Of a stretch of DNA of 9,201 nt, positions 1-5,696 are shown in pieces. The position numbers and the translations under genes are program-made. The stretch spans positions 1 through 9,201 of the forward strand of contig CAMUQE010000072.1 in assembly GCA_947096075.1 (NCBI GenBank). The letters run 5' to 3'. This stretch comes from Veillonella parvula (GTDB taxonomy: Bacteria > Bacillota > Negativicutes > Veillonellales > Veillonellaceae). Within the stretch, counting starts at the first letter, position 1; each line of letters begins with the position of its first letter. The notes under the pieces were generated by a model, which had not been told where the DNA came from, ran no database searches, and saw only the letters and a list, made by a program, of their open reading frames with translations.

Positions 1-38
1 TATGAAGCAGTACGTTAACAATGGTTAGCTGTCAATTC

Positions 39-53
39 AGTACACACAGTACT
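39..53. promoter_or_regulatory. Inverted repeat AGTAC-N5-GTACT in the SatP leader
   Basis: The 15 bases read AGTAC, ACACA, GTACT, a 5-5-5 inverted repeat. A further AGTAC lies 30 bases upstream, at 9-13. The same arrangement is kept in copy 2 (3689-3703, with AGTAC at 3659-3663), although nearby bases have changed. It lies in the presumed untranslated leader. It could be an operator or an RNA structure element; nothing in the sequence decides which. Confidence 0.3.
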
Positions 54-134
54 TAATAGGAGATGAGAATAATTGTAATCATGTGAATATTTAGCTGTGT
101 AGTTGTAGTTAGTTGACGGAGAAATGAGGAACAA

Positions 135-746
135 ATGGAAAATGAAGTAAGAAAAGTTGAAATGAGCGAAAATGTAGCAGATCCTACTGGTCTTGGTCTA
201 CTTGGTCTCGCTGTAGTATGTTTTGTGGTATCCACGTCCCGCGTAGGCTGGTCTGGCCCAACAACATCCGTTTTTATCCCTTGGGCAGTTTAATTAGGTT
301 CTTTGGCCCAATTAATGGCAAGTTATTTTGATTTCAAGAGGAACAATGCTTTCGGTTCCGTTGTATTCGGTGCATACGGTTTATTCTGGTCTGCAATGGC
401 TGGCGTTTGGTTAATCCAAATGGGCGCCTTCGGTCCTGGAATTCAAAAAGGTTTCGATGTAACACAATTAGCATTCGCTTTTATGGGCTTCTTGATCTTC
501 TCTATTTTCGGTACCATCGCGTCATTGAAAACAAACAAAGTTGTATTCGCTATTATGGTTCTTATCTGCCTCCTATTCTTTGGTCTTTCAACAGATCTAT
601 TCTTGGGTGGTCGCACAGGATTCTTTGCTCTTGCAGCATAGTCTGAACTATTCATCTCCCTATTGGGATTCTACAGTTCCGGTGCTGTATTAGTTAATAA
701 AGTATTTAGCAAAACTGCATTTCCTATGGGTAAAAGCATTCTGTAA
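135..746 (+). pseudogene. Acetate/succinate transporter, SatP (GPR1/FUN34/YaaH) family, with two nonsense codons
   Basis: Members of this family are six-helix inner-membrane carriers that move acetate and succinate with protons. The reading frame aligns along its whole length with the gene at 3812. The ATG at 135 is preceded by GAGG at a normal spacing, and the product would start MENEVRKVEMSENVADPTG. Codon 291-293 is TAA where copy 2 has TTA (Leu). Codon 639-641 is TAG where copy 2 has TGG (Trp). There is no frameshift. Translation could restart at TTG 303 or ATG 315, but only part of the transporter would result. Most differences from copy 2 are synonymous, so both copies were probably functional for a long time and the stops are recent. 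The DPTGLGL segment corresponds to the family's NPAPLGL-type motif. The family call is by recognition; loss of function is inferred from the two stops. Confidence 0.88.
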
Positions 747-781
747 TAGTTTTATAACTATATAAATTACTTGCACGACAA

Positions 782-829
782 AAGAGGTTCCTGATGGTCA
801 CAAGTTGAATTTCAGTCATAAGTTACCTC
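782..829 (+). terminator. Decayed terminator hairpin after SatP copy 1
   Basis: The left arm (AGAGGTTCCTGATGGTCAC) closely matches the hairpins at 4431 and 5245. The right arm has lost its symmetry: only the outer ACCTC still pairs with GAGGT, and extra bases interrupt it. No useful T run follows. It looks like the relic of the terminator that still works after copy 2, in keeping with decay of the copy 1 gene. Confidence 0.5.
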
Positions 830-839
830 GCATAATACA

Positions 840-879
840 ACAGCCAACTATATTACACTATTGTAACATAGTCGGCTGT
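840..879 (-). terminator. Intrinsic terminator of the adhesin gene
   Basis: A long stem lies just past the adhesin stop codon: ACAGCC at 840-845 pairs with GGCTGT at 874-879, continuing inward through ACTAT/ATAGT and TTACA/TGTAA around a 4-base loop. At two positions the plus strand would have A-C mismatches, while the minus-strand RNA has G-U pairs. The 18-base-pair stem is therefore complete only in the adhesin transcript. A T-rich stretch (TTGTATTAT on the minus strand) follows. Confidence 0.75.
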
Positions 880-900
880 GTATAAATACAGAAAGCTATA

Positions 901-3168
901 TTAAAGATCTAATTTAGCCATCATTTTATTAATTTGTTCTTGCATGGTGTTAATTTTTTCATCTTGTTGTTTTAGCTTTTCATCTTGGTCGTTGATGACC
1001 TTAATGAGCCCTGCCTTGGAATACTCCGCATAAGGATTACTTTTACCAAATTTCAGACTAACACCTAGATTAAGGAGATCTTCGCCTCCACCGAAGCTTC
1101 CACCAACAGAGAATAAAGCTTTACTATTAGGGCGATAGAAAACACCAAGCGCTATAGCATTAGCACCACGATAATTGCCATACCCGGCAGCAATATTCCA
1201 TTTATCATATGGATCAAACTCTTGTGGATGTAATGCAGCTAGTGCTGCCGCGCCTGCCCCTACACGCTTAACTCGACTATCCACCTGATTAATATGAGTA
1301 TCCACTTGATTGAATCGATGCTCCATAGTAGATGCAGATTCTGTGGCAATTCGTTTTAATTGAGCCACATTGACCGCATCTGTATCTTCAGTACCGGCTG
1401 CAACATTTGTAATTTGACGCGTCAAAACAGTAGCCCCTGTTGAATCCCCTACGGAAAGGGCTGCAGCAGTAGACTTCCAAGTTGGAGAACCTTCTGTAGA
1501 GATAGCATTTCTAGAAGGATCATAGCCAGCAACCCCTTTATCTCTATAGGCTACCGAATCACTACCCAATGCTACCCCACCATTATGTTTAACATCCGTA
1601 TTATATCCGAGCATAACAGCATTTTCAATATTAACCGTATTGCGTTTCGTAGGAACTATTTCCTTAACAGTATATTTAGTTTCACTACCATCCCAAGTAT
1701 TTTTAAGGGTCTTTGTTACTTCTTTTACCTCTGATGCCATAGAGCCTAGTACGACATTATGTTTACCGCCCTCAAGCTTATGAAAGTCGCCGATAACCAC
1801 ATTGTCTTCGCCATTTTTTAGACTATTACCTGTACCAACTATTGTAGTTCGGCTGATGCTATTACCTTCATTGCCATATCCACTCATGGTATTATAAACA
1901 TTCATGTGCCCTTCTTGGCCTTTTAACGCATTATTAGTACCCGATATTTGGGAACGCATAGTATAATCAACGCTATTACTATTGCCTAAAATAGATACGG
2001 CACCGGCATGGTCCGCCATATAGGCCTTCATGTTTTTACGACCAGCCTCTACGGTTCCCTCATGATTTCCATTTATCTTATCCATGCCAGCTATTTCAGC
2101 ACTTTCAAGATGAAAGTTCCCTAAAGTAGTCCCTAGTCCTGGAAGAGGTATCACAGAAGCCTTAGAATTCGTTACTTCATTACCGGAACCTACAATCATG
2201 GTTCCGGTTGATCCGGAGGCTCTATTCAAACTACCGGTTATCGTATTACCGATACTGTCGGCTTCATCATTTTCAGTTGAAGTGCTTTCAATACTATTAA
2301 AACTACCATAGGATGACGAAAATGATCCCGATGAACGACTCATTTCCGTTCCGCCTTCTATAACGGAACCATGACCAGTTAGGGTTTGGAAAATACTATT
2401 TGCCTTTGAGTGATTACCAATGACTACACTGCCTCCTGAAGAATTGGCTGAGTGATATCCAATGATAGTACTACTTCTACCGACTGTATACTTTTTATCC
2501 CTTGGATCACTTTCTGATTTTTCGGCCTGTTCCGCCGGAGACATACTGCCTATAACAACAGAATCTCTTATGGTATCAAGATTTTGATTATCCCCGATAA
2601 CAATACCTGCAGCAGGACCTCCAGCAGACTCTACACTATATTCAGCTTTGTTATTGTTCCCAATAACGGTCAATGAATCCCATTCATTTCGATAGGTGTC
2701 ATTACCACGAAGGAAATTGCCTCGACCAATTGTCAAATCAGACGTATTCGGCTCCCGCCCTGTTTTATGCTTATAATCTGTAACAGTTCCCTTATCACGG
2801 GCAATTAATGTGTTATTGTCGCCAATAACATGCTGTCTGCGGCTACCTTGAACGGTATTATTAGAGCCCACGATTCGAACATCTTCGCTGCCCATGGAGT
2901 TGACTGGTTTCCCTTTCTCATTAGGAAAGGTCTTACTGATCGTATTATTATCGCCTACGATAGTAGCATTTTTCCCACTGGTGACCGTATTCTTTTTACC
3001 GGTAATATTGGTATTATCACTAGCTAAATACTCATTGCCATTACCATCAGTAACAGGAGTCTCGCCATAAACAGGGCTACCCCATAAACAACCACACGTA
3101 CTTGTTACTAAAACAGCAGTCAAGAGAGCTTTATATCTGCTTGGCTGTTGAGCCATTTTCTTTTCCAT
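901..3168 (-). CDS. Trimeric autotransporter adhesin (YadA-like)
   Basis: This is a surface adhesin of the type Vc (trimeric autotransporter) class: three chains form one outer-membrane barrel and display a fibrous head. Residues 1-36 look like a signal peptide (KK and R/K, then a hydrophobic run ALLTAVLVTSTCG). Residues about 38-585 are head repeats of the left-handed beta-roll type, with many short units such as IVGDNNT, VIGNNN, VVIGNHS and IVGTGNS. A neck motif, NVAAGTEDTDAVNVAQLK, lies at 588-605, followed by a short stalk coiled coil at 606-635. The YadA anchor runs from about 636 to 709, starting GAGAAALAALHP and ending LGVSLKFGK. An unusual coiled-coil tail follows (about 720-755). The start at 3168 is chosen because AAGGGGTG lies 6-8 bases upstream; a second Met at codon 5 is possible. 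The head is short compared with giant Veillonella adhesins. Class confidence is high; the receptor is unknown. Confidence 0.93.
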   Translation of the reverse strand: MEKKMAQQPSRYKALLTAVLVTSTCGCLWGSPVYGETPVTDGNGNEYLASDNTNITGKKNTVTSGKNATIVGDNNTISKTFPNEKGKPVNSMGSEDVRIVGSNNTVQGSRRQHVIGDNNTLIARDKGTVTDYKHKTGREPNTSDLTIGRGNFLRGNDTYRNEWDSLTVIGNNNKAEYSVESAGGPAAGIVIGDNQNLDTIRDSVVIGSMSPAEQAEKSESDPRDKKYTVGRSSTIIGYHSANSSGGSVVIGNHSKANSIFQTLTGHGSVIEGGTEMSRSSGSFSSSYGSFNSIESTSTENDEADSIGNTITGSLNRASGSTGTMIVGSGNEVTNSKASVIPLPGLGTTLGNFHLESAEIAGMDKINGNHEGTVEAGRKNMKAYMADHAGAVSILGNSNSVDYTMRSQISGTNNALKGQEGHMNVYNTMSGYGNEGNSISRTTIVGTGNSLKNGEDNVVIGDFHKLEGGKHNVVLGSMASEVKEVTKTLKNTWDGSETKYTVKEIVPTKRNTVNIENAVMLGYNTDVKHNGGVALGSDSVAYRDKGVAGYDPSRNAISTEGSPTWKSTAAALSVGDSTGATVLTRQITNVAAGTEDTDAVNVAQLKRIATESASTMEHRFNQVDTHINQVDSRVKRVGAGAAALAALHPQEFDPYDKWNIAAGYGNYRGANAIALGVFYRPNSKALFSVGGSFGGGEDLLNLGVSLKFGKSNPYAEYSKAGLIKVINDQDEKLKQQDEKINTMQEQINKMMAKLDL

Positions 3169-3362
3169 GTTCTACACCCCTTTTACATAACAACACAAAA
3201 AAATACATCACATAATAACAAACGTTTCTAATTAAAGGGTACGCCTATTACATAGGGCTTGTCAAAATGTTAAAAATTATGCGCTAAGCCTTTTGATTTT
3301 CTCAGCGTACATCATATATCAACACACTATTTATCACTAAAACTAATAAATGATTATGTGAA

Positions 3363-3562
3363 TATAATTTCATAATTGAACTCAACTAGGAAGTACCTAG
3401 GTCCTATGCTCCAAATACATCGACAAGCGTTAAATGATATCCTAGATAGCATTGTCCTCCTTAATCTATAACAAATTCATATACATTAGATACAAAATCT
3501 AATAAAAGCGTAGAAATATATAAGATTAAAATATTATTTCTCATTATTTCTACGCTTTTTAT
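3363..3562 (+). ncRNA. Candidate small RNA ending at a strong terminator
   Basis: A perfect TATAAT (3363-3368) could start a plus-strand transcript near 3375 that runs to the terminator at 3504-3560, about 185 bases with no reading frame. The neighbouring genes diverge, so neither needs a plus-strand terminator here; that is the main reason to suspect an RNA gene. The -35 region is poor. An alternative start is TTGATT/TATATC at 3293-3320. No known RNA family was recognised. Confidence 0.25.
3504..3560 (+). terminator. Intrinsic terminator, long-loop hairpin
   Basis: AAAAGCGTAGAAAT (3504-3517) pairs perfectly with ATTTCTACGCTTTT (3546-3559). The stem is 14 base pairs with a 28-base AT-rich loop and is followed by more T bases. 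It sits between two smaller hairpins, ATTAGAT/ATCTAAT (3485-3503) and AACGCAT/ATGCGTT (3571-3592). It could also stop minus-strand transcription, where TTTTATTAGATTTTG follows. Confidence 0.55.
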
Positions 3563-3619
3563 ATGTTTTTAACGCATTTCTTTATATGCGTTTTAGGCAT
3601 ACATCTATGACTCGCTCTA

Positions 3620-3650
3620 TTGCCTTAAAAACTGTGATATATGTTATATT
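3620..3650 (+). promoter_or_regulatory. Candidate promoter of SatP copy 2
   Basis: TTGCCT (3620-3625) and TATATT (3645-3650) are 19 bases apart. The -10 carries an upstream TG (TGT then TATATT at 3642-3650), the extended -10 form that tolerates poor -35 spacing. A start near 3657 would give a leader of about 130 bases, matching the conserved leader of the repeat. The equivalent site for copy 1 would lie just outside the window. Confidence 0.4.
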
Positions 3651-4396
3651 TATGAGGCAGTACTTTCACAATGGTTAGCTGTCAATTCAGTACACACAGT
3701 ACTTAATATGAGATGACAATATTTGTAATCATGTGAAGGTTTGGCTGTGTAGTTGTAGTTAGTTGACGGAGAAATGAGGAACAAATAGAAAACGAAGTAA
3801 GAAAAGTTGAAATGAGCGAAAATGTAGCGGATCCTACTGGTCTTGGTCTACTTGGTCTCGCTGTTGTATGTTTTGTGGTATCCACGTCCCGCGTAGGCTG
3901 GTCTGGCCCAACAACATCCGTTTTTATCCCTTGGGCAGTTTTATTAGGTTCTTTGGGCCAAATAATTGCAAGTTATTTTGATTTCAAGAAGAACAATGCT
4001 TTCGGTTCCGTTGTATTCGGTGCATACGGCTTATTCTGGTCCGCTATGGCAGGTGTATGGCTTATTCAAATGGGCGCTTTCGGTGTAGAACTACAAAAAG
4101 GTTTTGATGTAACACAATTAGCATTCGCATTTTTAGGCTTTTTTATTTTCTCCATTTTTGGTACAATCGCATCTTTGAAAACAAATAAAGTTGTATTTAC
4201 TATCATGGTTCTTATCTGCTTCCTATTCTTCGGACTTTCAACAGACTTATTCTTAGGTGGTCGCACAGGCTTCTTCACGCTTGCAGCATGGTCTGAATTA
4301 TTTATCTCCCTCTTGGGCTTCTACGGTTCTGGTGCAGCACTTGTAAACAAAGTATTTGGCAAAACTGTATTCCCTTTGGGTAAAAGTATCTTGTAA
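3651..4396 (+). repeat. Long direct repeat, copy 2 (SatP leader plus gene)
   Basis: This is the partner of 1-746 at offset +3650, in the same orientation. Positions 3812-3940 differ from copy 1 at only two bases (179/3829 and 215/3865). Beyond about 4040 roughly one base in six differs, mostly at third codon positions. Confidence 0.93.
3812..4396 (+). CDS. Acetate/succinate transporter, SatP (GPR1/FUN34/YaaH) family
   Basis: A predicted proton-coupled inner-membrane carrier for acetate, succinate or similar short acids, useful in a lactate fermenter that makes acetate and propionate. The 194 residues match the usual family length and form about six hydrophobic helices. DPTGLGLLGLAVVCF near the N-terminus fits the conserved NPAPLGL-type motif and helix 1. 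FDFKKNNAFGSVVFGAYGLFW fits the central conserved block. The start is doubtful. In copy 1 translation begins 27 bases earlier at ATG 135, behind GAGG. Here that codon is ATA (3785-3787), and the first ATG in frame (3812) has only a weak purine-rich AAGTAAGAAAAG upstream. The gene may be translated from ATA, weakly from 3812, or poorly. A bidirectional terminator follows. It converges with the secreted-protein gene at 4567. Confidence 0.85.
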   Translation: MSENVADPTGLGLLGLAVVCFVVSTSRVGWSGPTTSVFIPWAVLLGSLGQIIASYFDFKKNNAFGSVVFGAYGLFWSAMAGVWLIQMGAFGVELQKGFDVTQLAFAFLGFFIFSIFGTIASLKTNKVVFTIMVLICFLFFGLSTDLFLGGRTGFFTLAAWSELFISLLGFYGSGAALVNKVFGKTVFPLGKSIL

Positions 4397-4427
4397 TAGT
4401 TGCAAAACTATATAATACAAACACAAT

Positions 4428-4473
4428 AAAAGAGGTTTCCAATGGTCACTAGTTGACTATTGGGAACCTCTTT
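4428..4473 (+). terminator. Bidirectional terminator after SatP copy 2
   Basis: AAAGAGGTTTCCAATGGTCA pairs with TGACTATTGGGAACCTCTTT across a 5-base centre, giving a 20-base-pair stem with two imperfect pairs. T or A runs on both sides let it stop both SatP (plus) and the convergent gene at 4567 (minus). It is one of three related hairpins in the window (782, 4431, 5245). Confidence 0.75.
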
Positions 4474-4566
4474 ACTATTTGCTTTTACTATACCTATTTA
4501 GCTAAATATTGTAAGCCCACTAAATATAATAGGCTGAACAAATATTGGAATCTGAAGAATTATAGC

Positions 4567-5163
4567 TTATTTATGACTGAACTGCGCATCCATAATCATT
4601 TGGCGTAACTGCTCAATGCGAACACCTTTTGGTAGCTGGTCTCTATAAAACTGTAAATTATAGTAGTAACGAGTATCTTCATAATCAGTAACTAATACCA
4701 TGGACGTCCTATTATGTAATGGCCCGCCATACATAAATTCGGCTAGTAAACTACGCACACCATCATTATCAACCTCTGTTACATCATGCTTAACAGGCAA
4801 TACCATCTTTACGGTAGGTTCAGGAACCGTTCTATCTTTAACAATTTTTTTAATCTCATTATCTAAGGTCGCACTTGTATCATCAATAACTCTAGCCTTC
4901 ACATGCATAAAAACACCATCAGAGGTTCTAAAGGCTCTGCCATCTATATCTTTAGTTTCCCCTTTAGTCTCCACAGAGTCCTTTAATACACGGAACTGAT
5001 ACGGACCCAAAAACTTGATTTCTGTAATAGCATCTAATGCCGCATCATATTGACCATTATGTACATTTGTAACATGTATAACAGGATTTATATCGCTAGC
5101 TTGTGAAAGCATCGGTACGGCTAAACACAAACCTAAACTAAGTAATGTAATATAACGTTTCAT
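4567..5163 (-). CDS. Secreted or periplasmic protein of unknown family
   Basis: A 198-residue protein with a clear signal peptide: MKR, a hydrophobic stretch ITLLSLGLCLAVPML, and likely cleavage after SQA. The start at 5163 is preferred because a GGGGGATG ribosome binding site lies just upstream; an ATG 15 bases earlier (5178) overlaps that site and would lengthen the N-region. The mature part is polar, with alternating strand-like segments (EIKFLGPYQFRVLK, FMHVKARVID, TSMVLVTDYEDTRYYYNLQF) and a C-terminal helix (GVRIEQLRQMIMDAQF). This layout loosely recalls PsbP/Mog1-like periplasmic domains, but I do not recognise a family and assign no function. There is no lipobox, so it is probably soluble in the periplasm. 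It appears to be transcribed alone; a possible TGTTACAAT extended -10 lies near 5200-5208 on the minus strand. Confidence 0.75.
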   Translation of the reverse strand: MKRYITLLSLGLCLAVPMLSQASDINPVIHVTNVHNGQYDAALDAITEIKFLGPYQFRVLKDSVETKGETKDIDGRAFRTSDGVFMHVKARVIDDTSATLDNEIKKIVKDRTVPEPTVKMVLPVKHDVTEVDNDGVRSLLAEFMYGGPLHNRTSMVLVTDYEDTRYYYNLQFYRDQLPKGVRIEQLRQMIMDAQFSHK

Positions 5164-5244
5164 ACACACATCCCCCATTGAACACTAATATAACTGTATT
5201 GTAACATGATAAGAATACGTCGATGAAAATAATTACAAAACGAA

Positions 5245-5286
5245 AGAGGTTCCTATTGGTCACCTAGGTGACTATTAGGAACCTCT
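5245..5286. repeat. Third copy of the AGAGGTTCC palindrome
   Basis: A 42-base near-perfect palindrome: AGAGGTTCCTATTGGTCACC pairs with GGTGACTATTAGGAACCTCT, about 19 of 21 positions. It shares arms and centre with the hairpins at 782 and 4431. Similarity to the 4431 copy continues for about 20 bases beyond the hairpin (CTATTTACTTTTATTAT against CTATTTGCTTTTACTAT). It lies upstream of the minus-strand gene's start and just before the toxin promoter, so it is not at the 3' end of any visible gene. Confidence 0.75.
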
Positions 5287-5292
5287 CATCTA

Positions 5293-5321
5293 TTTACTTT
5301 TATTATCCACAACACTATATT
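5293..5321 (+). promoter_or_regulatory. Candidate promoter of the type I toxin mRNA
   Basis: TTTACT (5293-5298) and TATATT (5316-5321) are exactly 17 bases apart, four and five matches out of six to the sigma-A/sigma-70 consensus. Transcription would start near 5328 and give a 57-base leader before the toxin ATG. Confidence 0.5.
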
Positions 5322-5327
5322 GAACTT

Positions 5328-5384
5328 GAGGCCTCTAAATGGGTCCAGCCTTTGCTAATCTTCTAGAGATTGGCGGTGATCAAT
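5328..5384 (+). promoter_or_regulatory. Toxin mRNA leader with sequestered ribosome binding site
   Basis: GCTAATC (5354-5360) can pair with GATTGGC (5368-5374) around the loop TTCTAGA. This covers the start of the ribosome binding site GGCGGTGA (5372-5379), which is well spaced from ATG 5385. The leader also carries the left half of an inverted repeat whose right half lies in the 3' untranslated region (5550-5588). Blocking of the ribosome binding site by local and long-range pairing is typical of type I toxin mRNAs. Confidence 0.45.
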
Positions 5385-5462
5385 ATGAGTACATTCAAAG
5401 TGTTATCACTCATGATTTCCTTTGGCATACTTGTAGCGACCATTATCATAGCAGGAAAGTGA
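5385..5462 (+). CDS. Small hydrophobic peptide, putative holin-like type I toxin
   Basis: A 25-residue peptide: polar start MSTFK, one membrane helix built around LMISFGILVATIII, and a short AGK tail ending in TGA. The LMISFG motif followed by a run of V, T and I is the pattern of Firmicute holin-like toxins (the Hol_Tox/TxpA-BsrG kind), which insert into the membrane and are controlled by an antisense RNA. Support here includes a ribosome binding site at 5372-5379, a 17-spaced promoter upstream, and a convergent RNA with its own promoter and terminator starting 40 bases beyond the stop. It is too short for default gene finders. Family membership rests on pattern recognition, and toxicity is inferred. 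Confidence 0.65.
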   Translation: MSTFKVLSLMISFGILVATIIIAGK

Positions 5463-5501
5463 TTGACCTCTAGCTGAAAGCTAGCTTTCTAATCGTGGTA
5501 T

Positions 5502-5538
5502 GAAAAAAGGTCCGACATAGAAATCAGACCGTTTCTTC
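5502..5538 (-). terminator. Terminator of the antisense RNA
   Basis: On the minus strand GGTCTGA and TCGGACC form a stem followed directly by TTTTTT (5508-5503), a classic intrinsic terminator. One pair is G-U on the minus strand but A-C on the plus strand, so the structure favours the minus-strand RNA. Outer bases GAAAAAA/TTTCTTC could lengthen the stem. Confidence 0.7.
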
Positions 5539-5594
5539 AATTCAATAAATCTAGAAGCGAAGTCTGGCGTCGAAACCATTTATGCCTCACTTTG
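5503..5594 (-). ncRNA. Putative antitoxin RNA of the type I system
   Basis: A predicted RNA of about 90 bases, transcribed toward the toxin gene. It starts about 7 bases after a TGATATAAT extended -10 and ends at the hairpin plus six T bases at 5503. It would be fully complementary to the 3' untranslated region of a toxin mRNA that reaches the plus-strand terminator at 5619-5658. The core (minus strand: GTGAGGCATAAATGG, then CGCCAGACTTCGCTTC) is almost unchanged in a second copy at 7141-7230, as expected for a conserved RNA rather than random intergenic DNA. Its 5' part also resembles the toxin mRNA leader in the same sense. It is convergent with the toxin, as in TxpA/RatA and BsrG/SR4. Confidence 0.55.
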
Positions 5595-5609
5595 ATATAA
5601 ATTATATCA
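5593..5609 (-). promoter_or_regulatory. Extended -10 promoter within a 17-base palindrome
   Basis: TGATATAAATTATATCA is a perfect 8-1-8 inverted repeat. On the minus strand it contains TGA-TATAAT, an extended -10 with a perfect hexamer at 5606-5601. The -35 is weak (TTCCTT at a 17-base spacing). The same 17 bases occur at 7229-7245. The palindrome could also bind a dimeric regulator; no specific factor can be named. Confidence 0.5.
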
Positions 5610-5618
5610 TATTTAAAT

Positions 5619-5658
5619 AAGGAAAGGAATCTAAGGATTTCTTTCCTTGTTTTCTTTT
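5619..5658 (+). terminator. Terminator of the toxin mRNA
   Basis: AAGGAAAGGAATC (5619-5631) pairs with GATTTCTTTCCTT (5636-5648) around the tetraloop TAAG, with one G-U pair. GTTTTCTTTT follows. It would end a plus-strand transcript of about 330 bases starting at 5328. Confidence 0.6.
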
Positions 5659-5696
5659 ATAAATCCTCATAGTGCATACGATAGTGACTTATATCA

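Larger units (their letters stand above)
1..746 (+). repeat. Long direct repeat, copy 1 (SatP leader plus gene)
   Basis: This stretch aligns base for base with 3651-4396 at a constant offset of 3650, with no net insertion or deletion. It covers about 134 bases of leader and a whole transporter gene. It begins at or beyond the left edge, so its true length is unknown. By eye there are about 18 differences in positions 1-379 (about 5%) and about 61 in 391-746 (about 17%), so similarity is not uniform. The two copies flank the adhesin gene in the same orientation and are a possible substrate for homologous recombination. Confidence 0.93.
3169..3650. other. Gene-free divergent intergenic region with several hairpins
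   Basis: No convincing protein gene is visible between the adhesin start and the SatP copy 2 repeat. Near the adhesin a hairpin (3282-3307, arms CGCTAAG/CTCAGCG) is followed on the minus strand by ATTTTT, so it could act as a leader attenuator for the adhesin. Farther right are three successive hairpins (3485-3503, 3504-3559, 3571-3592). No clear adhesin promoter was found; a TTGACA on the minus strand near 3260 has no good -10 partner. Confidence 0.6.

Noticed and set aside
53..235. 60-residue minus-strand frame, repeated at 3703-3885
   Set aside because: It is antisense to the SatP leader and gene start, and recurs only because the DNA is duplicated. No ribosome binding site, and the sequence is unlike a real protein.
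303..641. 112-residue frame starting at TTG 303
   Set aside because: It is the middle of SatP copy 1 between its two nonsense codons, not a separate gene.
291..641. Stop-codon readthrough or recoding in SatP copy 1
   Set aside because: The two stops are of different types (TAA and TAG) at ordinary Leu and Trp positions, with no recoding signal, so plain nonsense mutations are simpler.
443..655. Minus-strand frames within the SatP genes (443-655, 4066-4278)
   Set aside because: Shadow frames antisense to membrane-protein coding sequence, with Lys/Asn/Pro-rich translations and no start signals.
1..4396. Composite transposon formed by the two long repeats
   Set aside because: The repeats encode transporters, not transposases. 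No terminal inverted repeats or target duplications are visible.
5328..5588. Terminal inverted repeats of a small transposable element around the toxin
   Set aside because: The repeats are imperfect, lie inside the transcripts, lack flanking duplications, and are better explained as an RNA 5'-3' interaction.
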